This document shows, in pieces, positions 8,671-15,368 of a stretch of DNA of 36,131 bases. The notes beneath the pieces are model-generated. The model worked only from the letters and a program-made list of their open reading frames with translations. It did no database searches and had not been told where the DNA came from. Each line of letters opens with the position of its first letter. The stretch's first letter is position 1. The DNA is from an uncultured Clostridia bacterium (GTDB taxonomy: Bacteria > Bacillota > Clostridia > UBA1381). The position numbers and the translations under genes were made by a program. The stretch covers positions 1 to 36,131 of the forward strand of contig CALXZP010000065.1 of NCBI GenBank assembly GCA_944393255.1, read 5' to 3'.

Positions 8671-9566
8671 TACGCTTCACTCCCCTTTCGCTCCGCTTTA
8701 TACCATCTTCCGCTTATTCCGCAGGGCAGCACCAGCCCGTTCGACTCTATAGGCAGCCCTATCTCATCCGCATCTATCCGTCCTCCGTACTTCTTCACAG
8801 CCGTCATCGTCAGCACATTTTTCAGCACCTGCGCCGAAAGCCCGGTCGTGTATGAATTGATGAGCATAAAAAGCGGCTGCTCCGACATTATGCTTATGCA
8901 ATCGGAAACAAGCGGATACAGCTCGTTCTCTATCTTCCATACCTCGCCCGACGGACCTCTGCCGTAAGACGGAGGATCCATTATTATGCCGTCGTATTTA
9001 TTCCCGCGGCGTATCTCGCGTTTTACGAACTTCACAACGTCGTCAACTATATACCGTACCCGCCTGTCGCCCAGTCCGGAAGATATAACGTTCTCCTTTG
9101 CCCATGTGACCATGCCCTTAGACGCGTCAACATGGCACACCTCGGCTCCCGCCGCCAGTGCGGAGACCGTTGCGCCTCCGGTATAGGCAAACAAATTGAG
9201 CACCTTTACAGGTCTGTCCGCCCCTCTTATAAGCTCCGATATCCAGTCCCAGTTCACAGCCTGCTCCGGAAACAGCCCGGTATGCTTGAACCCAGTCGGG
9301 CGCACATTGAACACAAGCTCACGGTAGCGTATCTGCCATTTATCCGGTATTTGTCTGTTGAATACCTGCCAGCTTCCTCCGCCCGAGCTTGACCGGTGAT
9401 ACCACGCGTCTACGCTGTTCCAGCGCTTTATATCCGTTTTAGCGTCCCATACGGCTATCGGATCGGGACGGCGCAGGAGATATTTTCCCCAATACTCAAG
9501 CTTTTCTCCGCCGGAAGCGTCCACGACCCTGTAATCCTTCCATTTATCTGATAAAAACATTTCCAT
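8670..9566 (-). CDS. Class I SAM-dependent methyltransferase, RlmI/RlmK-like
   Basis: A 298-residue methyltransferase. The Rossmann SAM motif is VLNLFAYTGGATV, the acidic motif II is CHVDAS, and the catalytic loop is MDPPSYGRG, as in the 23S rRNA cytosine-C5 and guanine-N7 methyltransferases RlmI and RlmK. The N-terminal PUA domain of RlmI is absent; instead there is a short beta-rich region. A 23S rRNA target is therefore likely but not certain. It is the first gene of an operon with coaBC and trmB, driven by the promoter at 9592-9620. The two ATGs (MEM) at the start lie two codons apart; the first was kept. Confidence 0.85.
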   Translation of the reverse strand: MEMFLSDKWKDYRVVDASGGEKLEYWGKYLLRRPDPIAVWDAKTDIKRWNSVDAWYHRSSSGGGSWQVFNRQIPDKWQIRYRELVFNVRPTGFKHTGLFPEQAVNWDWISELIRGADRPVKVLNLFAYTGGATVSALAAGAEVCHVDASKGMVTWAKENVISSGLGDRRVRYIVDDVVKFVKREIRRGNKYDGIIMDPPSYGRGPSGEVWKIENELYPLVSDCISIMSEQPLFMLINSYTTGLSAQVLKNVLTMTAVKKYGGRIDADEIGLPIESNGLVLPCGISGRWYKAERKGSEA

Positions 9567-9591
9567 ACCTCTTTGATATATTTCAATTATT

Positions 9592-9620
9592 ATTATACTC
9601 TAATTCCGGTCAAATGTCAA
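9592..9620 (-). promoter_or_regulatory. Promoter for the methyltransferase-coaBC-trmB operon
   Basis: On the minus strand TTGACA (9620-9615), 17-bp spacer, TATAAT (9597-9592): a full consensus match, 26 bp before the ATG at 9566, so the leader is short. Confidence 0.88.
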
Positions 9621-9636
9621 CCTCGGCTGCGATAGT

Positions 9637-9854
9637 GTTAGTGTCAAGTGAAAATTGGCACTAATTTTCACTTGACACTAACTTTTTTCTCTAAACTCTT
9701 GAAATTCATCTCATTTTCATGTAAAATATTATTCATCGTACAACTCCTGTCTATGTTTTCCGTTTAATTAACATAATATCAGATTTTGTGCGATAAGGAA
9801 AGTTGTTTTTGCCATTTCCCTTTATTTTTTTGCCAATGATCATTTTACACTAAC
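9637..9854. repeat. Element with inverted terminal repeats, likely IS21-like relic or MITE
   Basis: The left end 9637-9660 (gttagtgtcaagtgaaaatt then ggca) and the complement of the right end 9831-9854 agree at 19 of 24 bases. A further inverted copy at 9663-9682 forms a perfect 20-bp stem with 9637-9656 around a 6-base loop. The 218-bp interior is AT-rich and has no credible ORF. The caagtgaaaattgg core resembles ends of IS21-family elements, from memory only. No clear target duplication is visible. The region 9567-10023 otherwise holds only two divergent promoters. Confidence 0.5.
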
Positions 9855-9925
9855 TGAACGCGTGCGGACAATGCGGACAAAATCAGAACTAAAGCTACAA
9901 ATTTCAACTTTCTTTAAAAACCCCC

Positions 9926-9954
9926 TTTACATACTCGTTCCTTTGTAGTATAAT
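9926..9954 (+). promoter_or_regulatory. Promoter for the HAD phosphatase gene
   Basis: TTTACA (9926-9931), 17-bp spacer, TATAAT (9949-9954). It is 69 bp upstream of the ATG at 10024 and just outside the repeat-bounded element. Confidence 0.8.
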
Positions 9955-10023
9955 GCTATTTGCATTCGGACGGTACGCGCGTCCGGCTGCATGTATCTTT
10001 TATTTATGAAAGGATCTAATGGA

Positions 10024-10626
10024 ATGATAAAAAATGTTATATTTGATATAGGCAACGTACTCGTCGGCTTCGACTGGGGCGAATACATAATGGATATGTT
10101 TGACGATGAAAAAACATGTCTCGCCGTGCGCGATGCGCTGTTCGGAAGCGATTTCTGGAACGAGCTTGACCGCGGCGTACTTAGCCGTGCGGAAATGCTC
10201 GAGGGCTTTGCAAAGCGCGCGCCGGGCTACGAGCGCGAGATAGAAACGGCGTTCGACGCAGTGGGACGCGCGTTCTCCGACCGCGCCTACGCCGTGCCGC
10301 TCATAGACGAGCTGAAAGACCGCGGCTTCAGAGTTCTCTACCTCTCGAACTATTCGCGCCATGTCATGGCGGCGAACCCCGAAGCGATATCGTTTACAAA
10401 GCGCATGGACGGCGGCGTCTTTTCCTGCGAGGTGCAGCTTATAAAGCCCGATCCGAGGATATACAAGGCGATATGCGATAAATACGGACTTGTCCCGGAG
10501 GAATGCGTTTTCATAGACGACAACGAGGCGAATATCAAGGCGGCGGAAGCTTTCGGCATGAGCGCCGTACACTTCAAAGACTACGAACAGGCGCGAAGCG
10601 AGCTGGAGAACGTATTAAAAAGCTGA
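10024..10626 (+). CDS. HAD family hydrolase (HAD-IA, YihX-like)
   Basis: A 200-residue phosphatase of the haloacid dehalogenase superfamily. Motif I is FDIGNVLVG (nucleophile Asp8), motif II YLSNYS, motif III the Lys of LIKPDPRIYK, and motif IV FIDDNEANI. A helical cap lies between motifs I and II. The pattern agrees with YihX-like sugar-phosphate phosphatases such as the alpha-glucose-1-phosphatase, but the substrate cannot be assigned. The ATG at 10024 begins right before the motif I strand and has aaagga 10 bases upstream. An upstream in-frame ATG at 9991 lacks a ribosome site. tspO follows 87 bp later. Confidence 0.88.
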   Translation: MIKNVIFDIGNVLVGFDWGEYIMDMFDDEKTCLAVRDALFGSDFWNELDRGVLSRAEMLEGFAKRAPGYEREIETAFDAVGRAFSDRAYAVPLIDELKDRGFRVLYLSNYSRHVMAANPEAISFTKRMDGGVFSCEVQLIKPDPRIYKAICDKYGLVPEECVFIDDNEANIKAAEAFGMSAVHFKDYEQARSELENVLKS

Positions 10627-10636
10627 CCGCGCCGAC

Positions 10637-10677
10637 CCCGGCAGCTTATCAAGCTGCCGGGCGGCGTATCAAGCCGC
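10637..10677 (+). repeat. Two adjacent GC-rich hairpins downstream of the HAD gene
   Basis: The first is a perfect 11-bp stem (cccggcagctt/aagctgccggg, 10637-10661, 3-base loop). The second is a 5-bp stem (gcggc/gccgc, to 10677) that shares one base with it. Both carry tatcaag at the loop. There is no T-run, so this is at best a weak terminator or an mRNA-stabilising structure. Confidence 0.4.
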
Positions 10678-10686
10678 GCGCCGCTG

Positions 10687-10716
10687 CATAAACTATAAAC
10701 GAGGTGATAGTTTATG
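10687..10716 (+). promoter_or_regulatory. Hairpin over the tspO start codon with the ribosome site in its loop
   Basis: A perfect 10-bp inverted repeat, cataaactat (10687-10696) and atagtttatg (10707-10716). The second arm ends with the tspO ATG, and the 10-base loop contains gaggtg, the ribosome site. The start codon would pair with CAT. This predicts translation control by temperature, a ligand or coupling to upstream translation; the effect is inferred. Confidence 0.5.
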
Positions 10717-11193
10717 TGGAAAAAGATCAAGCCGTATGTGATATTCATCGCCTTGGCGCTCGCAGCCGGCGGGCTCTCGGCATGGGTCACGCGCGAGAAC
10801 ATGGATATTTACGGGGAGATAAACAAGCCGCCGCTCTCGCCGCCCGGCTTCCTGTTCCCCGTTGTATGGGGAATACTATATGTGCTCATGGGCATAGGCG
10901 CGGCGATCGTTTACAGCAGACGAGAAAAAACTCCGGTCAGCGCTAACACGTCGCTCAGGCTTTTCGGTTTTCAGCTCGCAGTCAATTTTTTCTGGAGCAT
11001 AATATTTTTCAATATGCGCGCGTATCTTTTCGCGTTCATATGGCTGCTCCTGCTCTGGTTTCTCATACTCGCCATGATCCTGAGCTTCAGGACGACCAGC
11101 AAAGCGGCTGCACTGCTTCAGCTCCCGTATCTTCTATGGGTGACCTTTGCGGGTTATCTGACAATAATGGTATATTTTCTAAACCGTATCTGA
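10714..11193 (+). CDS. tspO: TspO/MBR family tryptophan-rich sensory protein
   Basis: A 159-residue membrane protein of the TspO/translocator family with five transmembrane helices. Helix 1 includes YVIFIALALAAGG. The conserved loop NKPPLSPPGFLFPVVWGILY matches the family signature WxxxxKPxxxPPxxxFxxVWxxLY, and NFFWSIIFF and the C-terminal PYLLWVTFAGYL are also typical. TspO proteins bind or break down porphyrins and related ligands and act in stress responses; the function in Clostridia is not settled. Start and ribosome site are inside a hairpin (10687-10716). It is probably cotranscribed with the HAD gene, as no promoter is seen in the 87-bp gap. Confidence 0.93.
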   Translation: MWKKIKPYVIFIALALAAGGLSAWVTRENMDIYGEINKPPLSPPGFLFPVVWGILYVLMGIGAAIVYSRREKTPVSANTSLRLFGFQLAVNFFWSIIFFNMRAYLFAFIWLLLLWFLILAMILSFRTTSKAAALLQLPYLLWVTFAGYLTIMVYFLNRI

Positions 11194-11333
11194 TACGTTT
11201 TCAGGAGGCCGCTGCGTTACCGAATGGGTTTAACGCGGCGGGTCCGGGAACTCAATGCAGAATGTTTGGGACGAACAGACGGAGCTCATAAATGCGTTCC
11301 GCCCCTAAATTTGTACACATACGCATAGAAAAG

Positions 11334-11381
11334 GGTCTGTATCAAATGAGCGATCCTGAAACCGCTCATTTGATACAGACC
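11334..11381 (+). promoter_or_regulatory. Perfect 19-bp hairpin upstream of the MFS gene
   Basis: Arms 11334-11352 and 11363-11381 (ggtctgtatcaaatgagcg and its complement) enclose a 10-base loop. The hairpin ends 17 bases before the ribosome site ggaggg (11398-11403) of the MFS gene. The nearest T-run (11393-11397) is 11 bases after the stem, too far for a standard terminator. It could terminate tspO transcripts, act as an attenuator or be an operator. Confidence 0.5.
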
Positions 11382-11410
11382 GGCAAATAAACTTTTTGGA
11401 GGGTATAATC

Positions 11411-12571
11411 ATGTATCTACTTCTTCTTGCAGTCATATATCTCGCTTTTATAAGCCTGGGACTCCCGGACTCGCTCCTCGGCTCGGGCTGGCCGGCAATG
11501 CAGCCGGAGCTGGGCGTTCCCATCTCCTATGCCGGTATAGTGACCATGATAATCTCGGGAGGCACGATAATCTCCAGCCTGTTTTCGGACAGGCTTACAA
11601 AAGCGTTTGGCGCAGGCGCTGTTACCGCCGTAAGCGTACTCATGACGGCGGCGGCGCTTTTCGGCTTCTCTCATTCCGGCAGCTTCATGCTCCTATGCAT
11701 ATGGGCTATCCCTTACGGCTTCGGCGCGGGCGCGATAGACGCCGCTCTGAACAACTATGTAGCCCTGCACTACAGCTCGCGGCATATGAGCTGGCTCCAC
11801 AGCTTTTGGGGCGTAGGCACGATCCTCAGCCCCTACATAATGAGCTTCGCGCTCACCGGCGCGGGCGGCTGGCGCGGCGGATACGGCATGGTATCTTACA
11901 TACAGATGGGGATAGCGGTCATAATGTTCCTGTCGCTGCCGCTCTGGAAGCGCGATACCTCAAACGGTGAGCATGAGCCGAAAAAGCCGCTGACGCTGCG
12001 CCGTACGCTCGGCATACGCGGTGTAAAACTGATGCTCGCGGCGTTCTTTTCCTACTGCGCGGCCGAATCGACGGTAATGCTCTGGACAAGCAGCTATCTC
12101 ATACACGCTCACGGGATAAGCACCGAAAAGGCGGCGGCGTTCGCTTCACTGTTCTTTATTGGCATGACCGCCGGACGGTTTCTGACCGGATTTGTCGCGA
12201 ACCGTCTTGGCGACAAGCGGCTCATACGTATAGGCGCATCGGGAATGCTGCTCGGCATACTGCTTATCGCCCTGCCGTTTGAGCATACCGCGCTCGCGGG
12301 CTTTATAGTGTTCGGTCTGGGCTGCGCTCCGGTATATCCCTCGATCATACATTCAACGCCGTTCAATTTCGGCGCGGAAAATTCACAGGCGATAATAGGC
12401 ATACAGATGTCGAGCGCCTATGTAGGCTCGACCTTCATGCCGCCCGTGTTCGGACTGATAGCCAACCATATAGATATACGGCTCCTGCCGCTGTTTCTCG
12501 TACTGTTCACGCTGCTCCTCATAATACTTTCGGAGAGGCTGAACAGAGCGCTGCGGCGTGGGAATGCATAA
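11411..12571 (+). CDS. MFS transporter
   Basis: A 386-residue major facilitator with about 12 hydrophobic helices. The first helix begins at residue 1 (MYLLLLAVIYLAFISLGLPD). The DSLLGSGWP segment and the loop SDRLTKAFGAG after helix 2 are an MFS motif-A-like region, repeated in the second half as ANRLGDKRLIR. This LGLPDSLLGxxWP start is seen in transporters of the FucP/YfkF-like group, so sugar or drug export/import is possible; the substrate cannot be told. ATG 11411 is preceded by ggaggg at 7 bases. A TTG at 11396 falls inside the ribosome site and was rejected. A terminator follows at 12577-12618. Confidence 0.88.
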   Translation: MYLLLLAVIYLAFISLGLPDSLLGSGWPAMQPELGVPISYAGIVTMIISGGTIISSLFSDRLTKAFGAGAVTAVSVLMTAAALFGFSHSGSFMLLCIWAIPYGFGAGAIDAALNNYVALHYSSRHMSWLHSFWGVGTILSPYIMSFALTGAGGWRGGYGMVSYIQMGIAVIMFLSLPLWKRDTSNGEHEPKKPLTLRRTLGIRGVKLMLAAFFSYCAAESTVMLWTSSYLIHAHGISTEKAAAFASLFFIGMTAGRFLTGFVANRLGDKRLIRIGASGMLLGILLIALPFEHTALAGFIVFGLGCAPVYPSIIHSTPFNFGAENSQAIIGIQMSSAYVGSTFMPPVFGLIANHIDIRLLPLFLVLFTLLLIILSERLNRALRRGNA

Positions 12572-12576
12572 AGAAA

Positions 12577-12618
12577 CGGGAACGGCTCCTATTTTGGAAG
12601 AGCCGCTCCCGCTTTTTT
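12577..12618 (+). terminator. Intrinsic terminator after the MFS gene
   Basis: Stem gggaacggctc paired with gagccgctccc (one mismatch) around an 11-base loop, then gctttttt. On the minus strand it is followed by gtttcttt, so it may also stop the convergent operon that ends at 12763. Confidence 0.85.
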
Positions 12619-12670
12619 ATCCCTTATTTCGTACAAAGGCGCAGAATATGCCTTTATTATCCGGTAGTGA

Positions 12671-12741
12671 ATAACAGGATCCGAAGCCGCGTCACACCGG
12701 ACGGAACGCTGCCGTGCCTTGCCGTCGGCGGGATCTGTTAT
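12671..12741. other. Structured intergenic segment with closing stem
   Basis: Between the MFS terminator and the cysteine-rich gene, ataacaggatcc (12671-12682) pairs with ggatctgttat (12731-12741) through 11 base pairs with one bulge. It encloses a GC-rich interior with further self-complementary parts such as gccgtcggc. It may be a 3' UTR structure of the minus-strand operon. I do not recognise it as a known RNA family. Confidence 0.3.
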
Positions 12742-12762
12742 CTGATGTAATAGTCAGCCTTA

Positions 12763-12894
12763 TCAGCAGCAAACGCTGTTGCCGCAGCAGCTGTCGTTAT
12801 TGCTGTTGTTGCCGCAGCAGCAGCAGATAAGCACGATTATAACGAGGATCCAGATCCACTCTGAGCAGCCGTTGTTATTTCCGAACAAACACAT
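12763..12894 (-). CDS. 43-residue cysteine-rich single-helix membrane miniprotein
   Basis: A short gene with an excellent ribosome site (aaaggaggt, 8 bases before ATG 12894). The protein starts MCLFGNNNGC, continues with a membrane helix (about residues 13-23, EWIWILVIIVLI), then four consecutive cysteines at 24-27, and a polar Asn/Ser tail with Cys pairs at 36-37 and 42-43. Ten of 43 residues are Cys and nine are Asn. The layout recalls small clostridial and bacillar sporulation or coat-associated miniproteins of the YjcZ kind, but no family is firmly recognised. It lies at the end of the rsmI operon, 58 bp after the stop of the gene at 12953-13252, with a palindrome upstream (12921-12932). 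Confidence 0.75.
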   Translation of the reverse strand: MCLFGNNNGCSEWIWILVIIVLICCCCGNNSNNDSCCGNSVCC

Positions 12895-12920
12895 ACTTCG
12901 CGACCTCCTTTCCGAAATTG

Positions 12921-12932
12921 TAGTATATACTA
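12921..12932. promoter_or_regulatory. Palindrome upstream of the cysteine-rich gene
   Basis: Perfect 12-bp palindrome tagtatatacta, flanked by partly symmetric tccgaa and ttccgga (12911-12939). It lies just before the ribosome site of the miniprotein gene and downstream of the gene ending at 12953. It could be an operator or part of a weak promoter (tatact). No clear -35 was found. Confidence 0.35.
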
Positions 12933-12952
12933 TTCCGGAAAGCGCGGATGTG

Positions 12953-13252
12953 TTACACTCCGCTCTGCCGCGATTCTGTAAATACGTAAGCGCCGTCGGG
13001 GCTTTTTATGAAATACACAACCGCCACCGTTCTGCCCCGGCGGCGTACAGCCGCCGTCCAGCCGCGTCCCTGCGCGGCTATTGGGGAATATGAGCAGCCG
13101 GGATGGTTGTTGTCAACATACTTTGCCAGCGCGTCGTGCTGCTCGCCGAACCTCATCCTGTTGAACGGGCCTTTCCCTGCGATCAGCCCGTACAGCCCGG
13201 CCGCAGCCGCAGCCGTCAGTACGGCGTATCTTTTAAATTGCTTATGATCCAT
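12953..13252 (-). CDS. Small membrane-anchored protein of unknown function
   Basis: A 99-residue protein. It has a basic start (MDHKQFKRY), one hydrophobic segment (about residues 10-26, alanine-rich, ending GLIAGKGPF), and then a soluble alpha/beta-looking domain with HPGCSYSPIAAQGRGWTAAV and VAVVYFIKSPDGAYVFTESR. The topology suggests an uncleaved anchor with the domain outside. I do not recognise the family. ATG 13252 follows ggaggagg by 10 bases, which is why it is preferred to an upstream start overlapping rsmI. It lies 40 bp after rsmI and 58 bp before the cysteine-rich gene, so it is probably in the same operon. Confidence 0.65.
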   Translation of the reverse strand: MDHKQFKRYAVLTAAAAAGLYGLIAGKGPFNRMRFGEQHDALAKYVDNNHPGCSYSPIAAQGRGWTAAVRRRGRTVAVVYFIKSPDGAYVFTESRQSGV

Positions 13253-13292
13253 AGCGAGCACTCCTCCTCCGCTGCGGCGCATACGCGCCGTA

Positions 13293-14144
13293 TCATTTTT
13301 TATGGTATTCGCTGTACACATCGCGCTTGGGAACGCCGCGGTCGGCTGCCGCCGCCTTGACGGCCTCCTTGCTGTCCATCCCCTGCGATATGTAATGCTC
13401 TACATGCTCCGTCACGCTCATGCCCGACCAGAACTGCTCCTCCGGCTCCGGCGCGGTCTCACGCGCGCCCTCTATGACGAGAACATATTCGCCCCTCGGC
13501 GTTTTTTCACTGTAATACTCAGACGCGCCGTCCAGCGTCGTTCTTATGATCTCCTCATGTACCTTGGTAAGCTCCCTCGCAAGGGCTATGCGCCTGTCCC
13601 CGCCGAAAACGCGTCTCATATCCTCAAGCGTTGTCCTCAGCTTATGCGGCGCTTCGTAAAAAATGAGCGTATGCGGATCGTTTTTCACCGAGTCCAAATG
13701 CTCGCGCCTGTGCCGCTTGTTCACCGACAAAAACCCCTCGAAAGCGTACCTTTTCGCAGAAAGCCCGGACAGTATGAGAGCCGTTATCCCCGCGACCGGA
13801 CCCGGCACGGAGGTGACTTGCACACCGTTTTCTATGCACAGCCTGACAAGATCCTCTCCCGGATCGGATATCGCCGGAGTGCCCGCATCGGACACCTGCG
13901 CGACGTTTTTGCCCTCTCGGAGCAGCTTTAAGATGTACTCGCCCTTTTCCCTCTTATTATGCTCGTGATAGCTCGTGAGCGCCTTTGTTATCCCGAAATG
14001 GTTCAGCAGCTGCAGCGTTCTGCGCGTATCCTCAGCTGCGATCAGATCAACACTTTTGAGTATCTCGATACAGCGCTGCGAAACGTCGCCTAAGTTTCCT
14101 ATCGGCGTTGCGCAGAGGTAGAGTATGCCGTTTTCATCTGCCAT
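13293..14144 (-). CDS. rsmI: 16S rRNA (cytidine(1402)-2'-O)-methyltransferase RsmI
   Basis: A 283-residue tetrapyrrole-methylase-fold enzyme that methylates the ribose of C1402 in the ribosomal P site. Motifs: YLCATPIGNLGD near the N-terminus, AAEDTRRT, YHEHNKRE, QVSDAGTPAISDPG, VPGPVAGITAL, FYEAPHKLRTTL and RELTKVHEE. These are the standard RsmI blocks in order. The ATG at 14144 is chosen because it opens directly before the first strand; an ATG three codons upstream is also possible. It overlaps the end of trmN by 11 bp, which suggests translational coupling. trmN-rsmI is a common Firmicutes pair (yabB-yabC region in Bacillus). Confidence 0.95.
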   Translation of the reverse strand: MADENGILYLCATPIGNLGDVSQRCIEILKSVDLIAAEDTRRTLQLLNHFGITKALTSYHEHNKREKGEYILKLLREGKNVAQVSDAGTPAISDPGEDLVRLCIENGVQVTSVPGPVAGITALILSGLSAKRYAFEGFLSVNKRHRREHLDSVKNDPHTLIFYEAPHKLRTTLEDMRRVFGGDRRIALARELTKVHEEIIRTTLDGASEYYSEKTPRGEYVLVIEGARETAPEPEEQFWSGMSVTEHVEHYISQGMDSKEAVKAAAADRGVPKRDVYSEYHKK

Positions 14145-14862
14145 AGATCTCATCAATCTCCTTTGTATAGCTCCCGTCGGCGTTATATACTGCAAGCGGC
14201 GGAAGCACCTTAAGCTCGGGTCTCGCCCCCTTTATACCGCAGATCAGCACAAGGTTCATCTCCCGGTCCGACCGCGGCTGCACGGTACGCATGAGCTTCG
14301 GCTCTATCCCGTACCTGCGCATTTCCCAGAACACGTCCGCCAGCCTTGACGGGCGGTGCACCATGAACAGCTTACCGTGCGGACGCAGAAGCTCCGCAGA
14401 AACACGTACGACGTCGCTGAGCGTACACGCCGTTTCATGGCGCGAAAGCGTTTTCATATCCGCCGCGTTCACGATACCTCCCCCGGCCTTCATGTACGGC
14501 GGGTTTACCGTTACCATGTCGTAAACTCCGCGGCCGAAGGTTTCGGGCGCGTCCTTGAGATCCCCCTCAAGAACGCTGATCCTCTTCTCCAGCCCGTTAT
14601 AGCCGACGCTGCGCTTTGCAAGCTCCGCCATATCGTGCTGGATCTCGACCGCATCGATATGCTCGATATCCGTTTTCGCCGCCAGCAGTATCGGAACTAT
14701 CCCGGTTCCCGTACACAGATCCATCGCCCGCCGCGCCTTAGCCTTTGCAAAGTCGGCAAGCAGCACCGCGTCTATCCCAAACTTAAACCCGTCCGTGCGC
14801 TGGTATATATGATAACCGTTTTGCAGGTCGTCCAATACCACATCTATCGTAGAGGCGGTCAT
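14134..14862 (-). CDS. trmN: tRNA1(Val) (adenine(37)-N6)-methyltransferase-like protein (YfiC/TrmN6)
   Basis: A 242-residue class I methyltransferase. The SAM motif is MDLCTGTGIVPILL and the amino-methylase motif is VTVNPPYM, the NPPY signature of N6-adenine and related methylases. The N-terminal GYHIYQRTDGFKFGIDAVLLADF is the family lead-in that positions the target base. It overlaps fabZ by 4 bp (ATGA) and rsmI by 11 bp. In Bacillus the orthologue next to rsmI is yabB. The tRNA target is inferred from the family. Confidence 0.9.
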   Translation of the reverse strand: MTASTIDVVLDDLQNGYHIYQRTDGFKFGIDAVLLADFAKAKARRAMDLCTGTGIVPILLAAKTDIEHIDAVEIQHDMAELAKRSVGYNGLEKRISVLEGDLKDAPETFGRGVYDMVTVNPPYMKAGGGIVNAADMKTLSRHETACTLSDVVRVSAELLRPHGKLFMVHRPSRLADVFWEMRRYGIEPKLMRTVQPRSDREMNLVLICGIKGARPELKVLPPLAVYNADGSYTKEIDEIYGR

Positions 14863-15299
14863 TTTATCCCTTCGTTTTCAATGACCGCAAAGCTCATCTC
14901 GCCCTTTGCGGCAGTCTTGCCGTCCACCTTGGCCTCAACGTTCGCCTTGCCCATGCCGTGGCGGTAGGTTATCAGCTCCGCATTCAGCTCAAGCGTATCG
15001 CCGGGCACTACCTGCTTCCTGAACTTGAAGTTGTTTATACCCGTGAAAACTCCGAGCTTGCCCTTGTTTTCCTCCATGCCAAGCAGCAGCACCGCGCCCA
15101 CCTGCGCGAGCGCCTCGCATATGAGCACGCCAGGCATTATCGGATTACCCGGGAAATGTCCCTGAAAGAACGGCTCGTTTATCGTTACGTTCTTTATCCC
15201 TTTAACGGACTTTCCCTCTTCCATCTCCACTATCTTGTCCACCAGCAGAAACGGGTACCTGTGCGGCAGTATCCTCTGGATATCGATGTTGTTAAGCAT
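14859..15299 (-). CDS. fabZ: 3-hydroxyacyl-[acyl-carrier-protein] dehydratase FabZ
   Basis: A 146-residue hot-dog-fold enzyme that dehydrates 3-hydroxyacyl-ACP to trans-2-enoyl-ACP in fatty acid elongation. The N-terminus LPHRYPFLLVD and the active-site block GHFPGNPIMPGVLICEALAQ hold the catalytic His and Glu. The ATG at 15299 is chosen because aaaggag lies 8 bases upstream and the protein then has the usual FabZ length; an in-frame start 22 codons earlier has no such site. It lies 69 bp after mreB and overlaps trmN by 4 bp. The other fatty acid synthesis genes are not in the window. Confidence 0.95.
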   Translation of the reverse strand: MLNNIDIQRILPHRYPFLLVDKIVEMEEGKSVKGIKNVTINEPFFQGHFPGNPIMPGVLICEALAQVGAVLLLGMEENKGKLGVFTGINNFKFRKQVVPGDTLELNAELITYRHGMGKANVEAKVDGKTAAKGEMSFAVIENEGIK

Positions 15300-15368
15300 A
15301 TTATTTTCTCCTTTCAATAAAAGGGGAGCGCCCCCTTTGTTTATCACTATGATATCTTTTCCCAAACC

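Noticed and set aside
7426..8967. Long plus-strand open frame opposite coaBC
   Set aside because: It is antisense to a strongly conserved gene and its translation is basic and low-complexity without motifs. Similar long antisense frames lie opposite the GH94 gene (27624-28955), the cluster mutase (22685-24322) and mreB (15378-16322).
10006..10022. 17-base identity between the HAD leader and the complement of 34124-34140
   Set aside because: The shared part is an atgaaaggatctaatgg segment around a ribosome-site-like aaagga. Chance is not negligible in 36 kb and no longer match is seen.
9991..10023. Upstream ATG for the HAD gene
   Set aside because: It has no ribosome site; the 11 added residues precede the conserved first strand and the site aaagga fits the ATG at 10024.
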